Positions 56,521 through 64,000 of a DNA stretch of 64,000 bases are shown piece by piece (the first letter of the stretch is position 1; each line of letters starts with the position of its first letter). Source of the DNA: AC-32 sp963736055. Lineage in GTDB: Bacteria > Actinomycetota > Thermoleophilia > Gaiellales > Gaiellaceae. The stretch spans positions 124,001 through 188,000 of the forward strand of contig CAVTNM010000001.1 of assembly GCA_963736055.1 (NCBI GenBank), written 5' to 3'. Position numbers and translations under genes: made by a program. The notes under the pieces are model-generated. The model saw only the letters and a program-made list of their open reading frames with translations. It was not told the DNA's origin and searched no databases.

Positions 56521-59379
56521 TCATTCCGACGTCAGCTCACGCGCGCTGTTTCGGACTCGTTCGAGCGAGGTGCGGTTCCCTTTCCGCTCGAAGCGCTCCA
56601 CAGCCTGCTCGAGGACGGCGATCGCCTCAGCGGGTCGCCCGGCGAGCGCGATCACGTCGGCCAGGTCGGCGAGCGTGTCGCCCTGGGTGTTCAAGAGGTC
56701 GGTCGTGTCCGCGAGTGCCACCGCCTCCCGGCCGAGCGCTTCGGCCTCCGCGAACTCTCCGCGGCGAGCGCGGATCTTCGCCCTGGCGCTCCGCCAGAGC
56801 ACCTGCGAGAACACGTCGTCGGGAGCCGAGGCGTCCTCACTGGTCTGGCTGAAGCGCTCCGCCTCGTCGAGCTCGCCCTGCGCAGAGAGCGCGTGCGCCA
56901 GCAGGGCCGCCGCCGACGAGAGGTAGCCGCGCTCGCCCATCGGCTCGAGCGTGGCGTAGCTCTCGCGCATGATGCGCAAGGCCTCGGCGGTGTCGCCCGC
57001 GAGCATCTCGACGTAGAACGCCTCCTGGGCGCTCATCGCGGCCCGCAGCGAGAAGCCGAGGTCAGCGATCGTCCGCAGGCCCTCGGCCAGCAGCTCCCGG
57101 GCCAGGCGGAAGTCGCCGCGCATCGCCTCGAGCGCGCCGAGCTCGATGCACGCGTTTCCGCGGATGAAGGCGTCGTCGGCCGCGTCGTCGTGGAATTGCC
57201 TGCAGCGGGCGATTCCCTCCTCGACCGGCAGCGGGCCGAAGTTCGCGCTCATCATCAGCCAGCCGATGCTTTCGGCGCGCTCCGCCCGCAGGTTGCCGCG
57301 CTCGGCGTAGTCGAGCGCCTGACGCCAGGCTTCCTCCGCCCTGCCCAGGGCGCCCATCACCGTGCCTTCGACGCGGCCGAGCAGATTCCAGGCCTCGGCG
57401 AGGGTGAGCAGGTCGCCGAGCTCTTCCGCGCCCCGCAGAGCCTCGTGCACGTCGTCGAGGAGCCCCTCGCTGCTCCCGCTGAAGACGCGCAGCGAAGAGA
57501 GCCCCAGCAACGCGCGCGCGGGGCGGCGGCCGGCAAGCTCGAGTGCGTCCTCGAGCGCCCGGCGTCCCTCCGCCACATAGCCGCGCGTCGACCAGAAGGG
57601 GAAGAGTGCGGTCGCGAGGCGCAGCAGCAGCTCGCCCTGCCGGCTCTCGCGAGCCCACTGGATGGCCGCGCGGAGGTTCCCGTAGTCCTCGTCGAGCCGG
57701 GCGACCGCCCCCGGCTGGTCGCCCGTTCGCGCCTCCGAGTCCAGGCGTTCGGCGAGCTCGGCGAACCAGTCCGCGTGGCGCCGGCGTCCGCTCTCGAGCT
57801 CGTCCGACGATTCGAGCCGCTCGAGTGCGTACTCGCGGAGCGTCTCGAGCATCCAGAAGCGAGGCTCGCCGTCGGAGTCCGTGCGCCGGCGCAGCAGGCT
57901 CTTCTCGAGGAGCGAGTCGAGACCGTCGAGGACACCCGCTGCCGCCGCTGCGCTGACGGCCTCCGCCGCGTCGAGCCGGCAGCCGCCGACGAACACGCCC
58001 AACCGTCTGAACAGGCTCTGCTCCTCTTCGGACAGCAGGTCGTAGCTCCAGTCGATCGTCCCGCGCAGCGTGCGCTGGCGCTCGTCCATGTCCTGTGCGC
58101 CTCCGGTCAGCAGAGTCAGCCGCTGGTCGAGCCGCCGGAGCAGCGACTGAGGTGTGAGCGTCCGCACTCGCGGTGCGGCAAGCTCGATGGCGAGCGGTAG
58201 GCCGTCGAGCCGGACGCAGATCTCCGCGACGGCCTTGGCGTTCTCCGCGTCGAGCTCGAAGTCCGCGGCGGCGGCCTGCGCTCGCTCCACGAACAGATGC
58301 ACCGCCTCGGAGTCCGCCACCTCGGCCACGGTCGGCTCGCGCAGGTCAGGCAAACCCAGCTGCGGCACGCGATACACCCGCTCCCCGCGCAGGCGAAGCG
58401 GGGTGCGGCTCGTGACCAGGAGCGTCAGCTCGGGCGCCTCGGACAGCAGGCCCGCGAGCGCCGGGGCCGCAGGGATCACCTGCTCGAAGTTGTCGAGCAC
58501 GAGCAGCAGCTCCTTGCGGCGCACGTAGTCGCTCAGCGTCTCGAGCATGGCTTCGCCCGGCTGCTCGCGCAGTCCGAGCGTCCAAGCGATCGTGGGCACA
58601 ACGAGCTCCGAGTCGCGGAGCGGCGCCAGCTGGACGACGAAGACGCCGCTCGCGAACCGGTCGAGCACGCCACCCGCGAGCTGAAGCGCCAGCCTCGTCT
58701 TGCCGGTGCCGCCGGTGCCGATCAGCGTGAGCAGCCGCACGTCGTCGCGCGCGACCAGCGCCTCGGCCTCGGTGAGCTCCCGTTCCCGCCCGATGAAGGC
58801 GTTTGGCTGTGCTGGAAGATTGGTCGGCCGGTTGCTGAGGGTGCTCAGCGGCGGGAACTCGGCCGGAATGCCGTCGATCTCGAGCTGGTAGAGCCGTTGT
58901 GGCCCGGTCATGTCCTTGAGGAGGTGCTCGCCGAGGTCTCGGACACGGACCCCGTCGCCGAGCAGTGCCCGCGTGGCCTCCGAGACGAGCACCTGCCCGC
59001 CGTGGCCGGCGGCCATCACGCGCGCCGCCTGGTTGACGTCGAGCCCGACGTAGTTCCCCTCGACCGGCTGAGGCTCGCCCGTGTGCAGGCCCATCCGCAC
59101 CCGGATCTCGTTGCCGCCCGGCCACTCGTGCTCGGCGAGCCCGCGCTGGGCCAGCGCGGCCGCTGAGGCGGCGTCCCCGGCCGACTCGAACACCACGAAG
59201 AAGGCGTCGCCTTCGCTGTCCAGCACGCGGCCGTGATTCGCCTCGAACGCCTCGCGCAGGATCCGGCGATGCAGGTCCAGCAACTCGGGGAAGTCGTCGC
59301 CGGTCCGGCGGAGAAGGCGCGTCGAGCCCTCGATGTCGCTGAACAGGAGCGTGACGGTGCCGCTCGGCGGCTCGGTCAT
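56521..59379 (-). CDS. Class III adenylate-cyclase-like domain fused to NTPase and TPR regulator
   Basis: 952 residues. Class III cyclase domain at about 1-165: FSDIEGSTRLL (metal Asp15), SEGDAFFVVF and LDVNQAARVMAAG, so catalytic residues are present. An STAND-like NTPase (about 190-530) has Walker A LIGTGGTGKTRLALQ, Walker B ELLLVLDNFEQV and TLLVTSRTPLRLRGERV. The rest is TPR-like helical repeats (ERALDYAER-type, ACIELGALEAMRGDF, LADLADVIALAGRPAEAIAVL). Fusions of this type are predicted signalling proteins of actinobacteria. Minus -10 GATACT lies six bases before ATG 59379. Confidence 0.9.
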   Translation of the reverse strand: MTEPPSGTVTLLFSDIEGSTRLLRRTGDDFPELLDLHRRILREAFEANHGRVLDSEGDAFFVVFESAGDAASAAALAQRGLAEHEWPGGNEIRVRMGLHTGEPQPVEGNYVGLDVNQAARVMAAGHGGQVLVSEATRALLGDGVRVRDLGEHLLKDMTGPQRLYQLEIDGIPAEFPPLSTLSNRPTNLPAQPNAFIGRERELTEAEALVARDDVRLLTLIGTGGTGKTRLALQLAGGVLDRFASGVFVVQLAPLRDSELVVPTIAWTLGLREQPGEAMLETLSDYVRRKELLLVLDNFEQVIPAAPALAGLLSEAPELTLLVTSRTPLRLRGERVYRVPQLGLPDLREPTVAEVADSEAVHLFVERAQAAAADFELDAENAKAVAEICVRLDGLPLAIELAAPRVRTLTPQSLLRRLDQRLTLLTGGAQDMDERQRTLRGTIDWSYDLLSEEEQSLFRRLGVFVGGCRLDAAEAVSAAAAAGVLDGLDSLLEKSLLRRRTDSDGEPRFWMLETLREYALERLESSDELESGRRRHADWFAELAERLDSEARTGDQPGAVARLDEDYGNLRAAIQWARESRQGELLLRLATALFPFWSTRGYVAEGRRALEDALELAGRRPARALLGLSSLRVFSGSSEGLLDDVHEALRGAEELGDLLTLAEAWNLLGRVEGTVMGALGRAEEAWRQALDYAERGNLRAERAESIGWLMMSANFGPLPVEEGIARCRQFHDDAADDAFIRGNACIELGALEAMRGDFRLARELLAEGLRTIADLGFSLRAAMSAQEAFYVEMLAGDTAEALRIMRESYATLEPMGERGYLSSAAALLAHALSAQGELDEAERFSQTSEDASAPDDVFSQVLWRSARAKIRARRGEFAEAEALGREAVALADTTDLLNTQGDTLADLADVIALAGRPAEAIAVLEQAVERFERKGNRTSLERVRNSARELTSE

Positions 59380-59385
59380 GGCGTC

Positions 59386-59391
59386 AGTATC
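59386..59391 (-). promoter_or_regulatory. -10 box GATACT of the cyclase-NTPase-TPR gene
   Basis: Minus-strand GATACT ends six bases before the ATG (59379), with no ribosome binding site. Confidence 0.45.
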
Positions 59392-59664
59392 GCGCCCGTT
59401 GGAGCTCCTGGCGCGACTTCCGCGGTTCGCCGCCGAGAGCGTGGATGACGGTCGATGTTCACGGTTGCATGTCGGTGCATCGGCCTGCAGTCAGCCTTCG
59501 CCTACGCACCTCGAGCGCGAACGGCACGAGCGCGGATCCCCCTGGAAATGACCGCAATTCATGAGTAGATTTCGCCCGGCCACGGGTGTCACGGGCCCGG
59601 CGCTGCCGCCCGCCGGAACCATGTCGTCGTGGCAGAAGCCGCAGGCCATTCGAAAGGAGCTTCA

Positions 59665-61020
59665 ATGCCCAGGATACGACTCCGGCACGTAGCCGGCCTG
59701 GTCGCTCTCGCGGTCGCGCTCGTGATCGCGCTGCCCGCGAACGCGCACCGAACCGCGGTGCGTCACTCCGTGATGACGCCCGCAGTGGGAGTGCACCCCA
59801 ACTACGTCATGGCGGGGCACCTGGCTACGCACCAGCCCGCGGGGACAGTTCTCTTCAGCTGTCAGGCCAATGACGCATTTCCTGTCTGCTACGGGCCCGA
59901 CCAGATCCGGACGGCCTACCGAGTGAAGCAGTTGATCAACGGGGGAACCAACGGCAAGGGCCAGACGATCGTGATCATCGACGCATTCGGCAGTCCGACG
60001 ATCACGCAGGACCTCCAGACCTTCGACGGCGCCTGGGGCCTGCCCGATCCGGTCTTCAACGTGATCGCGCCGTTCGGAGTCGGGACGACCGATCCCAACA
60101 ACGCCTTCGGCTGGGCGCTCGAGACCTCGCTCGACGTCGAGTGGGCTCACGTGATCGCACCGAAGGCGAAGATCGACCTGATCGTCGCCAAGACCAACAA
60201 CGACGCGGACATCCTGAAGGCGACGAAGTACGCCGTCGACCACAACCTGGGCGACGTCATCTCCCAGAGCTTCGGCGAGGGCGAGAGCTGCATGGATCCC
60301 GACCTCCTGTCGAAGCAGCACGACATCTTCGAGAAGGCGACCAACAAGGACATCACGCTGTTCGCATCCTCCGGCGACTCCGGGGCGGGAGCGACGTGCG
60401 ACGGCCTCTCCTTCTTCAAGGGAGTGTCCACCCCGGCGAGCGACCCGAACGTGACGAGCGTGGGCGGGACCAATCTCACTGCCGACGCGGTCAGCGGCAA
60501 GTACGGGTCGGAGACGACCTGGGACGAGTCCGCGATCTTCGGCCAGCCCGCCGCGGGTGGCGGCGGCTTCAGCGAGCTGTTCAAGCGCCCGAACTACCAG
60601 GACGGCTTCGTCAACTCGGGCAAGCGCGGCCTGCCCGACATCGCCTACAACGCGGGGATCAACGGCGGTGTGCTCGTCTTCATCACCGATCCAACCGATC
60701 CCGCTTTCGTGGACGTCTTCATCGTCGGCGGCACGAGCGCCGGCTCTCCGCAGTGGGCCGGACTCACGACGCTGATCGACCAGCTGAACGGCGGTCGGGT
60801 CGGCAAGCTCAACCCGGCGCTGTACAGCCTCGCCGGGAAGAAGTCGTACTCGTCCTTCTTCCACGACATCACCACTGGGCAGAACGGTCTTCCGGATCTG
60901 ACACCCGACTTCCCAGGAACGCCGGTCAAGGGCTTCAACGCCACCAAGGGTTGGGATGCCGCCACCGGCCTGGGCACGCCGATCGCAGACACGCTCGTAC
61001 CTGCGATCGCCGGCCACTAG
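59665..61020 (+). CDS. Secreted sedolisin-family (S53) protease B
   Basis: 451 residues, the same length as protease A. ATG 59665 has AAAGGAGC five bases upstream. Signal peptide VAGLVALAVALVIALPANA. Catalytic residues: Glu153 and Asp157 in LETSLDVEWAHV, Asp238 in FASSGDSG, Ser358 in VGGTSAGSPQWAG. About the same framework as protease A (ISQSFGEGESCMDP against ISQSFGENESCMDP). The genes point away from the cyclase-type regulator between them. Confidence 0.92.
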   Translation: MPRIRLRHVAGLVALAVALVIALPANAHRTAVRHSVMTPAVGVHPNYVMAGHLATHQPAGTVLFSCQANDAFPVCYGPDQIRTAYRVKQLINGGTNGKGQTIVIIDAFGSPTITQDLQTFDGAWGLPDPVFNVIAPFGVGTTDPNNAFGWALETSLDVEWAHVIAPKAKIDLIVAKTNNDADILKATKYAVDHNLGDVISQSFGEGESCMDPDLLSKQHDIFEKATNKDITLFASSGDSGAGATCDGLSFFKGVSTPASDPNVTSVGGTNLTADAVSGKYGSETTWDESAIFGQPAAGGGGFSELFKRPNYQDGFVNSGKRGLPDIAYNAGINGGVLVFITDPTDPAFVDVFIVGGTSAGSPQWAGLTTLIDQLNGGRVGKLNPALYSLAGKKSYSSFFHDITTGQNGLPDLTPDFPGTPVKGFNATKGWDAATGLGTPIADTLVPAIAGH

Positions 61021-61026
61021 CAACCG

Positions 61027-61065
61027 GCAGCGTGCGGCGGGGCGCATCGCCCCGCCGCACGCTGC
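61027..61065. terminator. Bidirectional terminator hairpin, 18-base perfect arms
   Basis: Arms at 61027-61044 and 61048-61065 are exact reverse complements with a three-base loop. It fills the 51-base gap between convergent protease and NAD(P)-binding protein genes and could terminate both. Confidence 0.75.
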
Positions 61066-61071
61066 AGCACC

Positions 61072-61947
61072 TCAGATCTTCCCGTCGAGCGCCAGGCCGG
61101 CCGCCTTGTCGAACGGCGTTTCTTCGAGCTTGACGAGCTCCGCAATCTCTTTCTCACGGGCGACTGTCGGAGCTCTCAGGCCTTCGATCAGGGGGCGTGC
61201 AACCGCGGCTTTGACCGGGGTGACGAGATGGAGCCAGTACGAGGAAAGACGTGGCGTCAGGAACGGCACTTCGACGATCAGCGGATGCTTGCCGCGGATC
61301 CTCGCGATGCGCTCGATCATCTCGCGGTAGGTCATCACCTCGGGGCCGCCAATGTCGAACGAGCGCCCGAAGGCGCTCTCGAGGCCGCAGACACCGGCGA
61401 GGTAACCGAGCGTGTCGCGCAGAGCGATCGGCTGCGTCGGCACGCCGACCCAGCGCGGACAGATCATCGCCGGAAGCCGGTCGACGAGCGCGACGACGGT
61501 CTCGAAGGCCGCGCTCCCCGGGCCGACGACGATGGCCGCGTTCAAGGTCGTCACGGGCACGGCACCGGCCTGGAGCCGCTTGCCGGTCTCGATCCGACTG
61601 CGCAAGTGCGATGAGAGCTCGGCCCTCGTGTCGCCCAGCCCGCCGAGGTAGATCAGCTGCCGGACGCCCGCGCGCTCGGCTTCCGCGGCGACCGTGCTGG
61701 CAGCCCGAAGGTCGCGTTCCTCGAAGTCGGGATTCCCGAGCGAATGAACCAGGTAGTAGACGACATCGACGCCGTCGAGCGCTCGCCGCACCGCCTCGGC
61801 GTCGGTCGCGTCCGCCTGTCGCCATTCGACGCTGTCTGACGCCTCGCGAACGCCTCGCGAAACTCCGATCACCTCGTGGTCGCGTGCGAGCAGCGGCAGG
61901 AGTGGTGCGCCGATCGTCCCGGTGGCGCCGAAGACCGCGACCTTCAT
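61072..61947 (-). CDS. NAD(P)-binding SDR-type protein (NmrA/YbjT-like)
   Basis: 291 residues. MKVAVFGATGTIGAPLLPLL is an atypical-SDR NAD(P) site, followed by VDVVYYLVHSLGNPDF and RQLIYLGGLGD and AFGRSFDIGGPEVMTYREM. No Tyr-x3-Lys catalytic pair is evident, as in atypical SDRs. It may be a reductase or a regulator. The start overlaps the neighbour's stop by four bases (ATGA). Confidence 0.82.
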   Translation of the reverse strand: MKVAVFGATGTIGAPLLPLLARDHEVIGVSRGVREASDSVEWRQADATDAEAVRRALDGVDVVYYLVHSLGNPDFEERDLRAASTVAAEAERAGVRQLIYLGGLGDTRAELSSHLRSRIETGKRLQAGAVPVTTLNAAIVVGPGSAAFETVVALVDRLPAMICPRWVGVPTQPIALRDTLGYLAGVCGLESAFGRSFDIGGPEVMTYREMIERIARIRGKHPLIVEVPFLTPRLSSYWLHLVTPVKAAVARPLIEGLRAPTVAREKEIAELVKLEETPFDKAAGLALDGKI

Positions 61948-62465
61948 CCCGTCCCCTCCGCCGCCAGGCGCGCGAAGTAGCGGCGGCTGATCGCGACGTG
62001 GATCCGGCTCTGCACCGAGTTGTAGAGCGCCCCGGTCCAGTCTCGTCGTCCCTCGTGGGCCGCTAGGGCGGGGTAGAAGCCCCGGATCGACGAGCGGAGC
62101 TCGATCCGGTCGCCATCGACCTGGGTGAAACTGAGCTCGCCGGTCGCCCGCCGGGCCAGCAGGCCGCCTCCGATCGGGAAGGTGCAGCGCACCTTGGCGG
62201 GCCCGGCCTCGAGCGCGGGAGGCGCGAAGGAGAGCAGGACAGGCCCGCGGCCGAGCAGTCGCAGCTCGATGCTCCCTGCCCGTCGTCGGGCGCGCACCAG
62301 CCCGTGAGTCGCGCGTTGAACTTCGACCCAGTAGCGCTCGCCGAGCGCCGAAGCACCGGCCGCGTCGAAGTCGACGGCAGCCGTTTCCAGCTGCACGCGC
62401 TGCTCGGACTCGACTGCGCCGTCAAGCGTCTGCCGCTGCGAGGTCTCCCAACCCGTGAAGCTCAC
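61944..62465 (-). CDS. Uncharacterised protein cotranslated with the SDR-type gene
   Basis: 173 residues from GTG 62465. No membrane segment or known motif was identified. Alternating strands such as YWVEVQRATHGLVRARRRAG, GPVLLSFAPPALE and CTFPIGGGLLARRATGELSF suggest a beta-rich fold; the end is helical (VAISRRYFARLAAEG). The ATGA overlap points to co-function with the SDR-type protein. Possibly a polyketide-cyclase or lipocalin-like domain, but that is a guess. Confidence 0.6.
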   Translation of the reverse strand: MSFTGWETSQRQTLDGAVESEQRVQLETAAVDFDAAGASALGERYWVEVQRATHGLVRARRRAGSIELRLLGRGPVLLSFAPPALEAGPAKVRCTFPIGGGLLARRATGELSFTQVDGDRIELRSSIRGFYPALAAHEGRRDWTGALYNSVQSRIHVAISRRYFARLAAEGTG

Positions 62466-62583
62466 TGACAGATGTGTACCGCCTGCAGCGCCTCCAAGAG
62501 CCCGAGGCGCATACTTCTTCGCGCCCGGCTCCGTAACGATCGGCGTCTTCGGCAGACTATTCGGCAGAGAAAAAAGGAGACTG

Positions 62584-62976
62584 ATGCCGAAGATTCAGAA
62601 GAGCGAGCCCGAATGGCGGGCGGAGCTGTCGCCCGAGCAGTACCGGGTCCTGCGTGAGAAGGGAACCGAGGCGCCGTTCAGCGGCGAGTACGACCACACA
62701 TTCGAGCCGGGCAGCTATCGCTGCGCCGGTTGCGGAGCGGAGCTGTTCGTCTCGGACACGAAGTACGACTCCGGCTGTGGCTGGCCCGCGTTCTACGCGC
62801 CGGCCGACTCGGAGGCCGTCCACGAGGAGACCGACACCACCCACGGCATGGTCCGCACCGAGGTCATGTGCGCGAGCTGCGGCGGGCATCTCGGTCACGT
62901 CTTTCCCGACGGCCCCGCGCCGACCGGGCAGCGGTACTGCATCAACTCGGCTGCACTGAGACTGGAGGAGGAGTAG
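62584..62976 (+). CDS. msrB: Peptide methionine-R-sulfoxide reductase MsrB
   Basis: 130 residues from ATG 62584, with AAAAAGGAGA just upstream. Zinc-binding CxxC pairs are present (CAGC, CASC), and the active-site Cys is in GQRYCINSAALRL. Core motifs YRCAGCGAELF, SGCGWPAFYAP and GGHLGHVFPDGP are complete. Reduces the R form of methionine sulfoxide in proteins. Directly followed by msrA with a one-base overlap. Confidence 0.96.
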   Translation: MPKIQKSEPEWRAELSPEQYRVLREKGTEAPFSGEYDHTFEPGSYRCAGCGAELFVSDTKYDSGCGWPAFYAPADSEAVHEETDTTHGMVRTEVMCASCGGHLGHVFPDGPAPTGQRYCINSAALRLEEE

Positions 62977-63467
62977 TGGAGAGGAAGGCAACGTTCGGGG
63001 CAGGTTGTTTCTGGAGTGTCGAGGCGGCATTCCGCCGGCTGGACGGCGTCACCGCGACGCAGGTCGGCTACGAGGGCGGGAACCTCGAGAACCCGACCTA
63101 CGAGGACGTCTGCTCGCACACGAGCGGACATGCCGAGGTCGTCGAGGTGACCTACGACCCCGAGCAGATCGCCTACGAGGACCTGCTCGGCGTGTTCTGG
63201 ACCAAGCACGACCCCACCCAGCTGAACCGGCAGGGGTGGGACGTGGGCGACCAGTACCGGTCGGTGGTGTTCTTCCACGACGAGGAGCAGCGCGCGGTCG
63301 CAGAGCGCTCGAAGGCGGAGCTCGAGGCGTCAGGGCGCTACCGGCGCCCGGTCGTCACCATGATCGAGCCGGCGCAGACGTTCTACGTCGCCGAGGACTA
63401 CCACCAGCGGTACCTCGAGAAGCAGGGCCGCTCCAGCTGCACGCCCGCGCTGGCCGGAACGGTCTAG
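62976..63467 (+). CDS. msrA: Peptide methionine-S-sulfoxide reductase MsrA
   Basis: 163 residues from GTG 62976, sharing the G of the msrB stop. Active site GAGCFWSVEAAF; VGYEGGNLENPTYEDVCSHT, VEVTYDPEQIAYEDLL and FWTKHDPTQLNRQGWDVGDQ are the conserved segments. Reduces the S form of methionine sulfoxide. A resolving Cys lies near the C terminus (SSCTPAL). Paired with msrB as an oxidative damage repair operon. Confidence 0.96.
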   Translation: MERKATFGAGCFWSVEAAFRRLDGVTATQVGYEGGNLENPTYEDVCSHTSGHAEVVEVTYDPEQIAYEDLLGVFWTKHDPTQLNRQGWDVGDQYRSVVFFHDEEQRAVAERSKAELEASGRYRRPVVTMIEPAQTFYVAEDYHQRYLEKQGRSSCTPALAGTV

Positions 63468-63481
63468 CGTCGAGGCCGCTC

Positions 63482-63506
63482 GCGGGGGAACCGATGGTTC
63501 CCCCGC
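63482..63506 (+). terminator. GCGGGGGAACC / GGTTCCCCCGC hairpin after msrA
   Basis: Perfect 11-base arms (63482-63492 and 63496-63506) with a three-base loop, 15 bases after the msrA stop. Probably ends the msrBA transcript; belongs to the GGGGAA-type hairpins also seen near 28.2-28.6 kb. Confidence 0.6.
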
Positions 63507-63530
63507 ATTGACCCCCTCCGCCGCAATGGG

Positions 63531-64000
63531 CTAGGAAGTCGCGTTGTCGATGAGCCCGGACGAGCCGCGCTGGATGTCGGCGGCCACGTGCGAGAAGATC
63601 GTGTTCAGCTGGCCGGGCGTCGGCTGGTTGTAGAAGGCGTCCGACGACGAGGCCATCTGCTGAAGCGCCTGGTATGCCGTGATCGAGGGCGACTCGAGCG
63701 GGCCCGACGAGGAGCCCGAGCGGCACTGGTTCGCACCGCCGTTGACGGCGTCCAGGTCGTAGCCGATCGAGTAGACGATCGTGCCCGCGGCCTTGACAGT
63801 CCCGGCGGAGGTGACGCCCTGGTGGCACGGGGTCTTCCTGTACGGCGAGTTCGTCGACAGGTAGCCCGGCCCGCGGTTCGCTGCGCCGTCGGAGAAGAAG
63901 ACGATCACCTTGCGCACGTTGGCGCGGCCGTGAGCGGCGAACTCCGCCTGCGCCTTCTCGATCGCGGTTGCGTATGACGTCTCGCCGTTTGCCTGCTGGC
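63531..64000 (-). CDS. Von Willebrand factor A domain protein (partial, continues past window end)
   Basis: The C-terminal part of a minus-strand gene, extending past 64000. It reads ANVRKVIVFFSDGAANRG and AAGTIVYSIGYDLDAVNGGA, the last strands of a VWA domain including a TSY-like Thr/Ser near the metal site (NGETSYATAIEKA). The C terminus includes IFSHVAADIQRGSSGLIDN. Such domains occur in TadG-like pilus-associated or surface proteins. A Cys pair (CHQG, CRSG) suggests an extracytoplasmic location. Confidence 0.7.
   Translation of the reverse strand, partial: QQANGETSYATAIEKAQAEFAAHGRANVRKVIVFFSDGAANRGPGYLSTNSPYRKTPCHQGVTSAGTVKAAGTIVYSIGYDLDAVNGGANQCRSGSSSGPLESPSITAYQALQQMASSSDAFYNQPTPGQLNTIFSHVAADIQRGSSGLIDNATS

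Overview
The window is a GC-rich (roughly 70 %) bacterial chromosome segment carrying about 60 genes. Gene content and style fit a deep-branching actinobacterium of the Thermoleophilia (Gaiellales/Solirubrobacterales) type: many GTG starts, 4-base GTGA/ATGA gene overlaps, many genes with a -10 box only 6-9 bases before the start codon (leaderless style), Rex, a K+-independent H+-pyrophosphatase, a YbdK-type ligase and SipW/TasA-like secretion. This placement is inferred from gene content only.

Layout. 1-4.6 kb: an ABC exporter pair and uvrA. 4.6-7.6 kb (minus): a SipW signal peptidase with three exported proteins, two of them TasA/camelysin-like. 7.7-11.3 kb: a Yip1-like membrane protein, then panB, panC, a DUF2520 protein and an acetyltransferase on the minus strand. 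11.3-18.9 kb (plus): GAF-PAS histidine kinase, FmdB zinc ribbon, family-4 uracil-DNA glycosylase, the t6A/ribosome-modification block tsaE-tsaB-rimI-tsaD, and a subtilase. 18.9-21.2 kb: glutamate dehydrogenase, glutaredoxin-like protein and Rex. 21.2-26.3 kb: a glycosyltransferase, a YbdK-type ligase, a DUF1844-like protein and hppA. 26.3-31.6 kb: two APC-family permeases with UspA-like tails plus two TrkA-type NAD-binding proteins, possibly a potassium uptake and gating set. 31.6-33.3 kb: a secreted sugar dehydrogenase, a coiled-coil protein and a VanZ-like protein.

The most interesting block is 33.3-38.3 kb. A cobalamin riboswitch precedes a tightly overlapping operon: a secreted DUF4430 protein, a DUF4430 lipoprotein, EcfT, a double EcfA ATPase, an ECF S component, and a secreted alpha-toroid (squalene-cyclase/prenyltransferase-like) protein. 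DUF4430 and an alpha6/alpha6 toroid are the two domain types that build animal intrinsic factor and transcobalamin. The operon therefore looks like a B12 importer served by a split, exported, transcobalamin-like capture system.

The rest: tandem double-GNAT paralogs (38-40 kb), a short unexplained stretch (40.1-40.8 kb), a CinA-like protein, a flippase-like membrane protein, a cupin, a 2-hydroxyacid dehydrogenase, a DUF4234 protein, PcrA/UvrD, a large polytopic membrane protein, and divergent GlxA-type and DJ-1-type genes (49.8-51.4 kb). A tRNA-Val(GAC) at 51.4 kb has its 3' part duplicated at 54.75 kb, enclosing a 3.3 kb islet (HdeD-like, DUF1345, a broken PHP gene, a PAS-LuxR regulator). 55-61 kb holds two paralogous 451-residue sedolisin (S53) proteases around a cyclase-NTPase-TPR regulator. 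The window ends with an NAD(P)-binding protein and its partner, msrB-msrA and a partial VWA-domain gene.

About ten genes carry apparent single-base frameshifts, concentrated at 29.8-43.0 kb, most of them one surplus base. Reading frames resume cleanly on the other side, so sequence or assembly error is as likely as real gene decay. Three dispersed copies of a GTGACAGTCAC palindromic element and several GGGGAA-type hairpins lie between genes.
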